From: Porphyrobacter sp. CACIAM 03H1
GTDB lineage: Bacteria; Pseudomonadota; Alphaproteobacteria; Sphingomonadales; Sphingomonadaceae
NCBI RefSeq assembly: GCF_002215495.1
Contig: NZ_CP021378.1
Coordinates: forward strand, 1,550,764 to 1,614,763
Length of the DNA: 64,000 bases
Direction: 5' to 3'
Shown here: one piece after another, positions 55,131 through 63,450 of the stretch
How the letters are laid out: every line of letters starts with the position of its first letter
How positions within the stretch are numbered: position 1 is the stretch's first letter
Program-made: the position numbers and the translations under genes
The notes under the pieces: model-generated
What the model was told of the DNA's origin: nothing
Databases searched by the model: none
The model's input: only the letters and a program-made list of their open reading frames with translations

Positions 55131-55727
55131 ATGGTCGCCAGAAAAAGACTGACTCCGGAAGAATCGCGCAGCACCGCGCTCGAGGCCGCGCGTGCGCTGC
55201 TGATCGAGACGGGGCCGCAGTCGGTGACCCTGAAGGCGGTCTCGGCGCGTATCGGGCGCACCCATGCGAACCTGCTGCACCACTTCGGTTCGGCCTCGGG
55301 GTTGCAGAAGGCGCTCGCCGAGCATCTCGCCCGCACGGTGTGCGAGACCATCCGCGAGGCCGTCCATGCCAGCCGCGCCGGGCTCGGCCACCCGCGCGAG
55401 GTGGTCGATCTGGCCTTCGACGCCTTCGACCGCGAAGGGGCGGGGGCGCTGACGAGCTGGATGCTGCTGACCGGCAACGAGGATGCGCTCGACCCGATCA
55501 TCGGCACGATCCACGACCTGCTCGACGAGCTCGCCCCGGGCGAGCCGCCGGAGCATATCGCCGACCGCCGGATGCACCGAGAGACGCTGAGCCTGGTTCT
55601 ACTGGCGCTTGGCGACGCGCTGATCGGCGATGCCTTGGCCAAGTCGCTCGGCCTGCCGCGCGATGCCGCGCGCGAGCGGGCGACGGCGATGCTCGAGACG
55701 AGCTTCGCCGAGCATCAGCCGGGCTAG
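55131..55727 (+). CDS. TetR/AcrR family regulator
   Basis: A 198-residue TetR-type repressor. The N-terminal helix-turn-helix covers about 10-55 (ALEAARALLIETGPQSVTLK, then RIGRTHANLLHHFGSASGLQ), and the rest is helical ligand/dimer domain. Target and ligand are unknown; neither neighbour is an obvious efflux gene. Its TAG shares CTAG with the convergent ygfZ stop codon. Confidence 0.9.
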   Translation: MVARKRLTPEESRSTALEAARALLIETGPQSVTLKAVSARIGRTHANLLHHFGSASGLQKALAEHLARTVCETIREAVHASRAGLGHPREVVDLAFDAFDREGAGALTSWMLLTGNEDALDPIIGTIHDLLDELAPGEPPEHIADRRMHRETLSLVLLALGDALIGDALAKSLGLPRDAARERATAMLETSFAEHQPG

Positions 55728-56455
55728 CCCTCGGGCGCCGCCACCCCTGCACCCTGCCATGCGGGCAGCGTGGCGGGATCGAGGCCTTCCACCCTCAGGT
55801 GATCGACCGCAAGGCCGAGATCGGGATGGGCCGCCGTGCGCCGCGCCTCGTCCGAGGCGGCGAGCGGCACCACCACCAGCCGGCGGTTGACCTTCTGGCG
55901 CCAGTTCATCCGCGCGGTGTTCTCCTGCCCGACATAGCAGCCCTTGGTGAAGCTCACGCCGTTGAGTTCGACGGCATTGGTTTCGAGCCAGAGGATGTCG
56001 CCCATCTCGGCCCGCCCCTCGGGCACGCCGAGGGCGAGGCGGTGCGCCAGCCATTCGGCATCGGCGCTCCCGCCTTCGGCAGCGGCGAGCCAGCGGTGGC
56101 CAAGCTCCGGCAGGCGCGGATCGGCGACGGCCCCCTCCTGCGGCTCCGGGCTCCAGTGCACCGCGAGGCTCTCGTCGCGCGCGATGGCGATCTTGCGGCG
56201 CAGGCGGTACATCGACAGGCGCTTGACCAGCTCGTCGGCATGGGCGGCCTCGCAATCGAGTAGCAGCCCTGCCGCATCGCGCCACACGAGGAAGTCGAAC
56301 AGGTGCTTGCCCTGCGCGCTCAGCAGCGCGGCATAGCAGGGCAGCGGGCCCATGACGTCGTTGGTGACGAGGCCCTGGAGGAAGGCCGCGACGTCCTCGC
56401 CCTCGTCGAGGGGCGAGAGGCGGACGAGCGCGCGGGAGGAGAGGTGCGTTGCCAT
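55724..56455 (-). CDS. ygfZ: Folate-dependent Fe-S cluster assembly protein YgfZ
   Basis: YgfZ/IBA57 proteins support maturation of some Fe-S enzymes with tetrahydrofolate. The 243-residue protein has FLQGLVTNDV near the N-terminus and the signature KGCYVGQENTARM, whose Cys is essential in E. coli. ATG 56455 (MATHLSSRALVRL) matches the family. Divergent from pyrC across a REP-like palindrome. Confidence 0.93.
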   Translation of the reverse strand: MATHLSSRALVRLSPLDEGEDVAAFLQGLVTNDVMGPLPCYAALLSAQGKHLFDFLVWRDAAGLLLDCEAAHADELVKRLSMYRLRRKIAIARDESLAVHWSPEPQEGAVADPRLPELGHRWLAAAEGGSADAEWLAHRLALGVPEGRAEMGDILWLETNAVELNGVSFTKGCYVGQENTARMNWRQKVNRRLVVVPLAASDEARRTAAHPDLGLAVDHLRVEGLDPATLPAWQGAGVAAPEG

Positions 56456-56493
56456 GCGGTTGAAGTAGGTTGCGCGGCCACCCGCATCAATCA

Positions 56494-56588
56494 CCGTTCG
56501 CCCTGAGCTTGTCGAAGGGCTGCATTTTCTTCTATTGGCCCGCCAACCCGCAAGCAGGACAGGGCTTCGACAAGCTCAGCCCGAACGG
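56494..56588. repeat. REP-like palindrome, subtype A copy 3, next to the pyrC start
   Basis: CCGTTCGCCCTGAGCTTGTC then GAAGGGC at the left; CTTCGACAAGCTCAGCCCGA then ACGG at the right, spacer about 45 bases. GGAG at 56587-56590, the only ribosome-site candidate before the pyrC ATG, overlaps its right end, so the hairpin can mask it. Confidence 0.88.
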
Positions 56589-56599
56589 AGTCTTTGTCG

Positions 56600-57643
56600 A
56601 TGTCATCCCCCGACCGCATCACCATCCGCCGCCCCGACGACTGGCACCTGCATTTCCGCGACAACGCGATCATGCGCGAGGTGGTGCCCTACACCGCGCG
56701 CCAGTTCGCCCGGGCGATCGTGATGCCCAACCTCACCCCGCCGGTGACGACGACCGAGTTGGGCGCGGCCTATCGCGAGCGCATCCTCGCCGCGGTGCCC
56801 GAGGGCGTGCGCTTCACGCCGCTGATGACCTGCTACCTCACCGACAACACCGACGCAGACGATCTCGCGCGCGGCGCGGCCGAGGGGGTGTTCACTGCCG
56901 CCAAGATGTATCCCGCCAACGCCACCACCAATTCGGCTGCGGGGGTGACGAATGTCGAGAAGCTCTATCCCGTGCTCGCGCGGATGGAGGCCGAGGACAT
57001 CGTGCTGTGCATCCACGGCGAGGTCACCGATCACTCGGTCGACGTGTTCGACCGGGAAAAGGAATTCATCGAGAGGCACTTGCGCGGCATTGTTGCGGCC
57101 TTTCCGAAACTCAGGATCGTGTTCGAGCACATCACCACCTCGGACGCGGTGGACTTCGTGACCGCCGCCGGGCCGCAGGTCGCCGCGACCATCACCCCGC
57201 AGCACCTCCACATCAATCGCAACGCCATGCTGGTGGGCGGGATCCAGCCGCACAACTACTGCCTCCCCGTCGCCAAGCGCGAGACGCACCGGCTGGCCTT
57301 GCGGGCGGCCGCGACGAGCGGGAATCCCAAGTTCTTCCTCGGCACCGACTCCGCGCCGCACCTCAGGAAGGACAAGGAAAGCGCCTGCGGCTGCGCGGGG
57401 ATTTTCGGGGCGCCCTATGCTCTCGAGAGCTACGTCACCGTCTTCGACGAGGAGGGCGCGCTCGACCGGTTCGAAGGCTTCGCCTCGCTCCACGGCCCGG
57501 CCTTCTACAAGCTCCCCGTCAACGAGGAGAGCGTGACGCTCGAACGCGCCGAGGTGGCGGTGCCGCCGGTGCTGCACGTGACAGGCGAGGAGATCGTCCC
57601 CTGGCACGGTGGGCAGACGATCGGGTGGAAATTCCTGGGCTGA
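56600..57643 (+). CDS. pyrC: Dihydroorotase
   Basis: Cyclises carbamoyl aspartate in pyrimidine synthesis; zinc enzyme. The 347-residue type II dihydroorotase has H16-x-H18 (DDWHLHFRDN), the carboxylated lysine K102 (AAKMYPANATTNSAAG), HGEVTD, FEHITT, HINRNAMLVGG and the catalytic Asp in FLGTDSAPH. The ATG at 56600 is set by the conserved N-terminus; GGAG 9 bases upstream lies partly in the REP-like palindrome. Not linked to pyrE here. Confidence 0.96.
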   Translation: MSSPDRITIRRPDDWHLHFRDNAIMREVVPYTARQFARAIVMPNLTPPVTTTELGAAYRERILAAVPEGVRFTPLMTCYLTDNTDADDLARGAAEGVFTAAKMYPANATTNSAAGVTNVEKLYPVLARMEAEDIVLCIHGEVTDHSVDVFDREKEFIERHLRGIVAAFPKLRIVFEHITTSDAVDFVTAAGPQVAATITPQHLHINRNAMLVGGIQPHNYCLPVAKRETHRLALRAAATSGNPKFFLGTDSAPHLRKDKESACGCAGIFGAPYALESYVTVFDEEGALDRFEGFASLHGPAFYKLPVNEESVTLERAEVAVPPVLHVTGEEIVPWHGGQTIGWKFLG

Positions 57644-57650
57644 CCTGAGC

Positions 57651-57714
57651 CCGTTCGCCTCGAGCGTGGTCGAGAGGCTGTGGCAAGTGTCTCGACTTCG
57701 CTCGACACGAACGG
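57651..57714. repeat. REP-like palindrome, subtype B copy 2
   Basis: CCGTTCGCCTCGAGCGTGGT then CGAGAG; right half CTCGACTTCGCTCGACACGA then ACGG. The core TCGACTTCGCTCGA matches 34870-34934. It fills the gap between the convergent pyrC and rarD stops and may end both transcripts. Confidence 0.85.
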
Positions 57715-57722
57715 ATCGTTGG

Positions 57723-58631
57723 TCAGCCCGCCCGCCGCCTCGCCCACAGGTCCCACACGAACACGCCCACGGCCACCCAGATCAGCACGAAGCTCGCCAG
57801 CTTGGCGGGCGCGAGGGGCTGCTTGAACACGGTCAGGCCGAGGATGAAGACGATGGTCGGCGCAAGGTACTGGATGAAGCCGAGCGTCGAGTAATCCATC
57901 CGCCGCGCGGCGATCGCGAACATCAGCAGGGGGACGGCGGTGACGACGCCGGAGAAGACGATCAGCGCGCTCATCGCCGCATCCTGCCCGAAGGCGGAGC
58001 CTTGCGGTCCGGCCGCATACCACGCGACCACCGCGCCTGCGACCGGCAGCAGGATCGCGCTCTCGATCGTGAGACCGGGTAGCGAGCCGACGGCAACCTG
58101 TTTCCTTACAAGGCCATAGAGCGCAAAGCTCAGGGCAAGACTGAGGCTGATCCACAGGCTCGTGACCGCGCCCGCCGCCAGCAGCGCCACGGCGACCGAG
58201 GCGATTGCCACCGCCACCCACTGCCGGCGCGACAGGCGCTCGCCGAGGAACAGCGTGCCCAGCAGCACGTTGAGCAGCGGGTTTAGGTAATAGCCGAGGC
58301 TCGTCGCATAGACCTCGCCCGCCATGATCGCCCAGACGTAGATGAACCAGTTCCCGCCGATCAGCACGCTGCTCGCCAGCAGGGCGAGCAGGCTCTTCGG
58401 GGACTTGAGTGCCGCAAGGAGCTCGGGAAACTGGCGGCGCACCGCGACGATGGCGAGGCACAGCGGCAAGGTCCAGATGATCCGCCAGCCGACGAATTCG
58501 AAGGCGGGGACGCTCCGGACCAGCATCAGGTAGAGCGGCAGGAAGCCCCAGATCAGATAGGCCCCGATCGCGGGCGCGAGGCCCGAGGCAGGCGGCGTGG
58601 CGACGGCAGGGGCGGGCGCAGGGGTGCTCAT
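57723..58631 (-). CDS. rarD: EamA-family transporter RarD
   Basis: A 302-residue, ten-helix EamA/DMT permease of the RarD type: GAYLIWGFLPLYLML, ELVAWRIIWS-like segment (EFVGWRIIWTLPL), NWFIYVWA, and SLGYYLNPLLNVLLG are RarD hallmarks, repeated in the second half by FIQYLAPTIVFILG. Substrate unknown; chloramphenicol sensitivity named the family. Inner membrane. Confidence 0.92.
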   Translation of the reverse strand: MSTPAPAPAVATPPASGLAPAIGAYLIWGFLPLYLMLVRSVPAFEFVGWRIIWTLPLCLAIVAVRRQFPELLAALKSPKSLLALLASSVLIGGNWFIYVWAIMAGEVYATSLGYYLNPLLNVLLGTLFLGERLSRRQWVAVAIASVAVALLAAGAVTSLWISLSLALSFALYGLVRKQVAVGSLPGLTIESAILLPVAGAVVAWYAAGPQGSAFGQDAAMSALIVFSGVVTAVPLLMFAIAARRMDYSTLGFIQYLAPTIVFILGLTVFKQPLAPAKLASFVLIWVAVGVFVWDLWARRRAG

Positions 58632-58708
58632 GATCGCGCGGCGTTAGGGGGACCGGGCGCGGGGCGCAAGAAGAGCGATCACTGAACGGCGGCTGTCGAA
58701 CCTGCTGC

Positions 58709-58749
58709 CGATTCGTTCAGTTTCGAACCATTATAGATGAACGAAATCG
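58709..58749. promoter_or_regulatory. Inverted repeat around a -10-like element
   Basis: CGATTCGTTCA (58709-58719) and TGAACGAAATCG (58738-58749) are inverted, with TTCGTTCA/TGAACGAA perfect over 8 bases. The 18-base spacer contains TATAGA (58732-58737) and TTCGAA. This could be an operator over a promoter, or the first stem of a small RNA that ends at 58844. Confidence 0.5.
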
Positions 58750-58810
58750 ACTTGCGGTCCTTCCCACCAGGGGCCGCCAGCGCGCCGGGCTTTGGGGCCG
58801 GTGCGGAAAG

Positions 58811-58844
58811 CGCCTCCGGTGTCGCAGGATGCCGGAGGCGTTTT
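58811..58844 (+). terminator. Rho-independent terminator with no gene just upstream
   Basis: CGCCTCCGG (58811-58819) and CCGGAGGCG (58832-58840) form a 9-bp stem, then TTTT. The nearest upstream gene, rarD, is on the other strand, so it would end a short transcript beginning in 58632-58810, or attenuate the lipoprotein gene downstream. Confidence 0.7.
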
Positions 58845-58896
58845 CATGCGCGCGGGTGAAGGGCCGGTTAACCATCGCCGTGGCATGGGGGCTATC

Positions 58897-59601
58897 ATGC
58901 GCCCTGTCCTGATCCTTCCGGCCGTCTTGATGCTCGCCGCCTGCTCCTCCGGCGAGGGCGAGGCCGCGCGCGATGCGGCGCTGATCGACCGCGACCCGGT
59001 GATCGCCCGCGCGCTCAATGATCCGCTGATGAGCGATCCCGATCTCGCCGCCCGCAACGAGGCCAATGCCGCCATCGGCTTTGCCGACTCGACCGCCCTG
59101 CCGGTGCTGCCCGCGAGCAGCGCCGATGCCCAAGCCGCGCGCGAAGCGCTGCGGCTCGAACTGCTCGAGAGCGGACCGATCCCCGATCTGCCGCTGGCGC
59201 AGGAGAGCGGGGGCAAGGCGCTCGGCCCGATGTCGGGCGCGGCCGATCTGCTAGCGGCGGTCGGCGCACCTGGGCCTTGCGCCGCGGGGCTGACGGAGGA
59301 TTTCGCGCTCGCGGCCAGCCTGCCGCCTGCCGCCGCCCTTCCGCCGCGCGGCATGGTGCAGCAGGCCGGAGGCTCGGACGGCCCGGGGTGCCGCCTGCGC
59401 ATCGTCCGATACCTCACCGCCGCGCCGCGCGAGGACGTGCTGCAATATCACCACGCCCGGGCCCTGCGCGCCGGGCTGACCTCTCAGCGCCAGGGGGATG
59501 CGATCGCGGCGAGCGGCAAGGGTGCGGAAAAGCTCGTCGCCCATGTCCGCGCCGCGCCCCACGCCTTGACCGGCGTGACGCTGGTCTACCGCGCGAACTA
59601 G
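58897..59601 (+). CDS. Putative lipoprotein
   Basis: A 234-residue exported protein with the lipobox LAAC (residues about 11-14 of MRPVLILPAVLMLAACSSG). The mature part is Ala/Asp-rich; one internal disulphide is possible between the cysteines of APGPCAAG and GPGCRLRIV. No known family. ATG 58897 gives a standard signal; an ATG at 58885 is in frame. Its stop overlaps the astD stop at CTAG. Confidence 0.8.
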   Translation: MRPVLILPAVLMLAACSSGEGEAARDAALIDRDPVIARALNDPLMSDPDLAARNEANAAIGFADSTALPVLPASSADAQAAREALRLELLESGPIPDLPLAQESGGKALGPMSGAADLLAAVGAPGPCAAGLTEDFALAASLPPAAALPPRGMVQQAGGSDGPGCRLRIVRYLTAAPREDVLQYHHARALRAGLTSQRQGDAIAASGKGAEKLVAHVRAAPHALTGVTLVYRAN

Positions 59602-61010
59602 GGCCTGAGGCCGACGTTGATCGTCGCGCGCGGCTGGTCCATCTCGGTGCTGGCGACCGGATAGGCGCAGTAATCGGCGGCGTAATAGGCCGCCGGGCGA
59701 TGGTTCCCCGACAACCCGATCCCGCCGAATGGCGCCTTGGACGAGGCGCCGTTGGTCGGCGAATTCCAGTTGATGATCCCGGCGCGGATATTCGCCCAGA
59801 AGCGCCCGTAATCGTCGGGCGAGCCGCCGATCAGCGAGGCCGAGAGGCCGAAGCGGGTGTTGTTCGCCTCGGTGATCCCCGCGTCCAGATCGGGCACCCG
59901 GATCACCTGCAAAAGCGGCCCGAACAGCTCGATGTCGGGGCGTTCGGGCACGTCGGTGACGTCGATGATCCCGGGGCTGAGGAAGGGCAGATCGGGCACC
60001 GCGCGGCGCATGTTGAGCAGCGCCCGGCCCCCGGCTGTGATGAGCGCGACGAAGCTTTCCATCAGCCGCTCGGCGGTCTCGTTGTCGATCACCGGCCCCA
60101 TGAAGGGCTGCGGCTCGCCCAGCGGATCGCCGACCATCAGCTTCCGTGCGAGCGGCACGAGTTCAGCCATCAGCGGATCGTAGACACTGTCCTTGACGAT
60201 CAGCCGCCGCGCCGCGGTGCAACGCTGGCCGGCGGTGGCAAAGGCGCTCTGGACGATGATCGCGGCGGCATCGGCGAGCTTGGGCGTGTCGGTCACGACG
60301 ATGGGATTGTTGCCCCCCATTTCCAGCGCGACGATCTTGCCCGGATTGGCGGCGAGCTTGCGGTTGATGGCGATCCCCGCCTGCGCCGAGCCGGTGAACA
60401 GCACCCCGTCGATCCCCGGATGGGCGACCAGCGCCTTGCCTTCGTCCGGCCCGCCGATCACCAGCTGGATCACGTCCTCCGGAACGCCCGCGCGGTGGAA
60501 GGCGGCGACCAGCGCCTCGCCCACGGCGGGTGTCTTTTCAGAGGGCTTGAACAGCACCGCATTGCCCGCGATCAGGGCGGGGACGATGTGGCCGTTGGGC
60601 AGGTGCGCGGGGAAATTGTAGGGGCCTAGCACCGCCATCACCCCGTGGGGCTTGTGGCGCAGCGCCGCGCTGGCACCCACGCCCGCGTCGAGCTTCTTCT
60701 TGCCGGTCCGCTCGGCATAGGCGCCGACCGAGATGTCGACCTTGTTCACCACCGCGTCGACTTCGTTGCGGGCTTCCCACAGGGGCTTTCCCGCCTCGCG
60801 CGCGATCAGGTCGGCGAACATGTCGGCGTCGCGGCGCACGGTGTTGGCGAAGGCGCGAAGGATCTCGATCCGGTCTGTCAGCGCGCGCGCGGCCCAGGGC
60901 GCCCAGGCGCGGCGCGCGGCCGAGACCGCGGCATCGACATCGGACACCGCGCCGCGCCACAGCTCCTCGCCGCTCGCGGGTTCGTAGGAGATGAGAATGT
61001 TCTCGCTCAC
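59598..61010 (-). CDS. astD: N-succinylglutamate 5-semialdehyde dehydrogenase
   Basis: AstD oxidises succinylglutamate semialdehyde in the arginine succinyltransferase pathway. The 470-residue aldehyde dehydrogenase has GVMAVLGPYNFPAHLPNGH, FKPSEKTP, VLFTGSAQAG, catalytic Glu230 (ALEMGGNNP) and Cys264 (AGQRCTAAR). LPNGH and the NNP loop are AstD-like rather than general. GTG 61010 is used. No other ast genes are nearby. Confidence 0.9.
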   Translation of the reverse strand: MSENILISYEPASGEELWRGAVSDVDAAVSAARRAWAPWAARALTDRIEILRAFANTVRRDADMFADLIAREAGKPLWEARNEVDAVVNKVDISVGAYAERTGKKKLDAGVGASAALRHKPHGVMAVLGPYNFPAHLPNGHIVPALIAGNAVLFKPSEKTPAVGEALVAAFHRAGVPEDVIQLVIGGPDEGKALVAHPGIDGVLFTGSAQAGIAINRKLAANPGKIVALEMGGNNPIVVTDTPKLADAAAIIVQSAFATAGQRCTAARRLIVKDSVYDPLMAELVPLARKLMVGDPLGEPQPFMGPVIDNETAERLMESFVALITAGGRALLNMRRAVPDLPFLSPGIIDVTDVPERPDIELFGPLLQVIRVPDLDAGITEANNTRFGLSASLIGGSPDDYGRFWANIRAGIINWNSPTNGASSKAPFGGIGLSGNHRPAAYYAADYCAYPVASTEMDQPRATINVGLRP

Positions 61011-61095
61011 GCTCGCGCTATATGCCCGTTGTGCCCTGCTCCCGTGTGTCTGGGGCACTATCGCGGTTGTCTCTGAAAAGATAGGGGGAAGCCCG

Positions 61096-62508
61096 CTACG
61101 CATGACCCGCAGGAACGGGGGGTGCCCCGTGGGCCTCGCCCATGCGCCGGAGGCTTTCGACCTTGGCGCGGAGCGGGCCCCAGTCGTCGCCTTCGGCGAT
61201 GGCGGCCCAGATCGCCTCGACCTCCTCGATCAGCATGGATTGCGGGGCGGGGTCCGACCAGTAGGGGTGATCGGAGGCCACCGGGGCATAGGACGCCAGC
61301 ACCTCGCCGAGCGCCCCGGCGGCATCGCCGCGCCCGCCGCGGTGGGCGAAGAAGAAGGCATCGGGCTGGAGCGCGCCCTCGCGCATCGCCTGCTCGCAGG
61401 CGGCGACGAGCTGCGTGTCGGCCTCCACCCCCTGCGATTGCACCCCCAGCCGCCAGCACCAGCGCCGCGCCACCGCCGCCATGTAGAGCGGCCCGAAGCG
61501 TTCGAGCGCGGCGACCAGCGGCGCGGTCTCGGCGTGGAGGCGCAGCGCGACGGCGAGCTGCCCGCAGTTCCAGTGCAGCGCCTCAGGCTGGCGGCCGAAG
61601 GCATAGAGGCCGGCGTGGTCGAAATAGGCGGCGGTGAAGCCCGGGTCCCACGCGGGCAGCCAGCGCCACGGGCCGTAGTCGAAGCTTTCGCCGGTGATGT
61701 TCATGTTGTCGGTGTTGAGCACCCCGTGGACGAAGCCTGCCACCATGTAGCTCGCGGCGAGATCGGCCATGCGCTCGACCACGGCGTGCATCAGCCGGAT
61801 CGCGGGTTCGTCGCGGCCCGGCGCGTCCTCGGGCGGGGGCGGGCCGGGGAAGTGGGCGAGGCAGTAGTCGATCAACTGCTCCATCTCGTCCGCCGCCTCG
61901 AGCGCCAGCAGCCGCTGGAAGGTGCCGATGCGGATGTGCGAGTGGCTGAGGCGCACCAGCACCGCCGATCGGGTGGGCGATGGCTCGTCACCCCGCCACA
62001 GGCTCTCGCCGGTCTCGATCACGCTGAATGTCTTCGAGGTGTTGACGCCCAGCGCCTCGAGCATCTCGGTCGCGAGGATCTCGCGCACGGCGCCCTTCAG
62101 GGTCAGGCGGCCATCGCCCGAGCGGCTCCACGGGGTCTGGCCCGAACCCTTGGTGCCGAGGTCCATCAACCGCCCGCCTGCATCGCGCATCTGGGCATAG
62201 AGGAACCCGCGCCCGTCGCCGATTTCCGGGTTGTACACGCGGAACTGGTGCCCGTGATACCTGAGGGCGAGGGGGTGGGGCAGGTTGTCCGGCAGGGGCG
62301 CAAACCGCCCGAAATGCGCAGCCCACTGCGTATCCGGCAGTTCCGCCAGCCCCACGCCCGCCGCCGCGCGGTCGTTGCGGAAGCGGATGCGGGTCTCGGG
62401 GAAGTCGGCGGGTGCGACCATGTCCCCCAGCCAGCCCGCCAATGCGAGGATCGCGGGATCGGCGTGATAGGTCGGGGGCAAATCGGGGTGTTGCACAGCA
62501 TCGCTCAT
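61096..62508 (-). CDS. selO: Protein adenylyltransferase SelO (YdiU)
   Basis: SelO is a pseudokinase-fold enzyme that transfers AMP to proteins and responds to oxidative stress. The 470-residue protein has LRYHGHQF, GDGRGFLYAQ, MDLGTKGSGQTPWSR (nucleotide/metal region), TKTFSVIETGE-type segment (TSKTFSVIETGESL), and GFVHGVLNTDNMNITGESFDYGP with the conserved HGVxNTDNM. Length fits. ATG 62508 (MSDAVQHP) is the first in-frame Met before the domain. Divergent from the hydrolase by 75 bases. Confidence 0.94.
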   Translation of the reverse strand: MSDAVQHPDLPPTYHADPAILALAGWLGDMVAPADFPETRIRFRNDRAAAGVGLAELPDTQWAAHFGRFAPLPDNLPHPLALRYHGHQFRVYNPEIGDGRGFLYAQMRDAGGRLMDLGTKGSGQTPWSRSGDGRLTLKGAVREILATEMLEALGVNTSKTFSVIETGESLWRGDEPSPTRSAVLVRLSHSHIRIGTFQRLLALEAADEMEQLIDYCLAHFPGPPPPEDAPGRDEPAIRLMHAVVERMADLAASYMVAGFVHGVLNTDNMNITGESFDYGPWRWLPAWDPGFTAAYFDHAGLYAFGRQPEALHWNCGQLAVALRLHAETAPLVAALERFGPLYMAAVARRWCWRLGVQSQGVEADTQLVAACEQAMREGALQPDAFFFAHRGGRGDAAGALGEVLASYAPVASDHPYWSDPAPQSMLIEEVEAIWAAIAEGDDWGPLRAKVESLRRMGEAHGAPPVPAGHA

Positions 62509-62583
62509 CCCGCGATAGTGGGCGCAAGCTGGGCCGGGCGCAAGGCGCGCCGCCCGCAGCATCACGGGGAACGACCAGGGCTC

Positions 62584-63450
62584 ATGGCCGCGACTTACGA
62601 AGACCGCTTCTGGACCAGCAGCGACGGGCTCGATCTGCATTACCGCAACTATCCCGGCCCCGACGGCGGGGAGCGGCTGCCGGTGCTGTGCATGCACGGC
62701 CTCACCCGCAATTCGCGCGACTTCGCCAGCCTCGCCGAGGTGCTGGCCACGACCCGCCGGGTGATCGTGCCCGAGATGCGCGGTCGGGGCATGAGCGACT
62801 ATGCGCCGGATTCGGACACCTATTCGCCCGTCACCTATGTCCAGGATGTGGAAAAGCTGCTCGCCGAGCAGGGGATCACCCGCTTCGTGGCGGTGGGTAC
62901 CTCGATGGGCGGGCTGATGACCATGCTGATGGCCGCGGGCGCGCCCGGGCGAATGGCGGCGGTGGTGATGAACGACATCGGCCCGGTGGTCGAGGCCGAG
63001 GGGCTGTCGCGCATCTCGGGCTATGTCGGGCAGGGGGGCAGCTTCCCGACCTGGGTCCACGCCGCGCGGGGCCTTGCCGAGGCGCATGGGGCGGCCTTCC
63101 CCGACTACACGCTCGACCAGTGGCTCGAGATGGCCAAGCGCACGATGGTGGTGAGCCAGAACGGGCGGATCGTGTTCGATTACGACATGGCCATCGCCGA
63201 GCCTTTCGGGAAGCCCGGCAATGCCGCGCCGCCCAACCTGTGGCTCGCCTTCGAGGCGCTGGCGGGGGTCCCAATGCTGCTGGTGCGGGGCGAATTGTCC
63301 GATCTCATCACCCCCGACACGGTCAAGCAGATGGGCATGCGCAACCCCAAGATGCGCACCATCACCGTCCCGCGCGTGGGCCACGCCCCGACGCTCGACG
63401 AGTCCGAGGTGCGGGAGGCGATCCTCGAACTGCTGGACGGGGTGGAGTGA
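62584..63450 (+). CDS. Alpha/beta hydrolase
   Basis: A 288-residue alpha/beta hydrolase with CMHGLTRNSRDF (oxyanion region), the Ser107 elbow VGTSMGG, LRGELS-like VRGELSDLITPD (acid Asp) and VGHAPTLDE (catalytic His). Resembles esterases/lactonases; substrate unknown. Its TGA overlaps the GTG of the glycosyltransferase gene. Confidence 0.92.
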   Translation: MAATYEDRFWTSSDGLDLHYRNYPGPDGGERLPVLCMHGLTRNSRDFASLAEVLATTRRVIVPEMRGRGMSDYAPDSDTYSPVTYVQDVEKLLAEQGITRFVAVGTSMGGLMTMLMAAGAPGRMAAVVMNDIGPVVEAEGLSRISGYVGQGGSFPTWVHAARGLAEAHGAAFPDYTLDQWLEMAKRTMVVSQNGRIVFDYDMAIAEPFGKPGNAAPPNLWLAFEALAGVPMLLVRGELSDLITPDTVKQMGMRNPKMRTITVPRVGHAPTLDESEVREAILELLDGVE

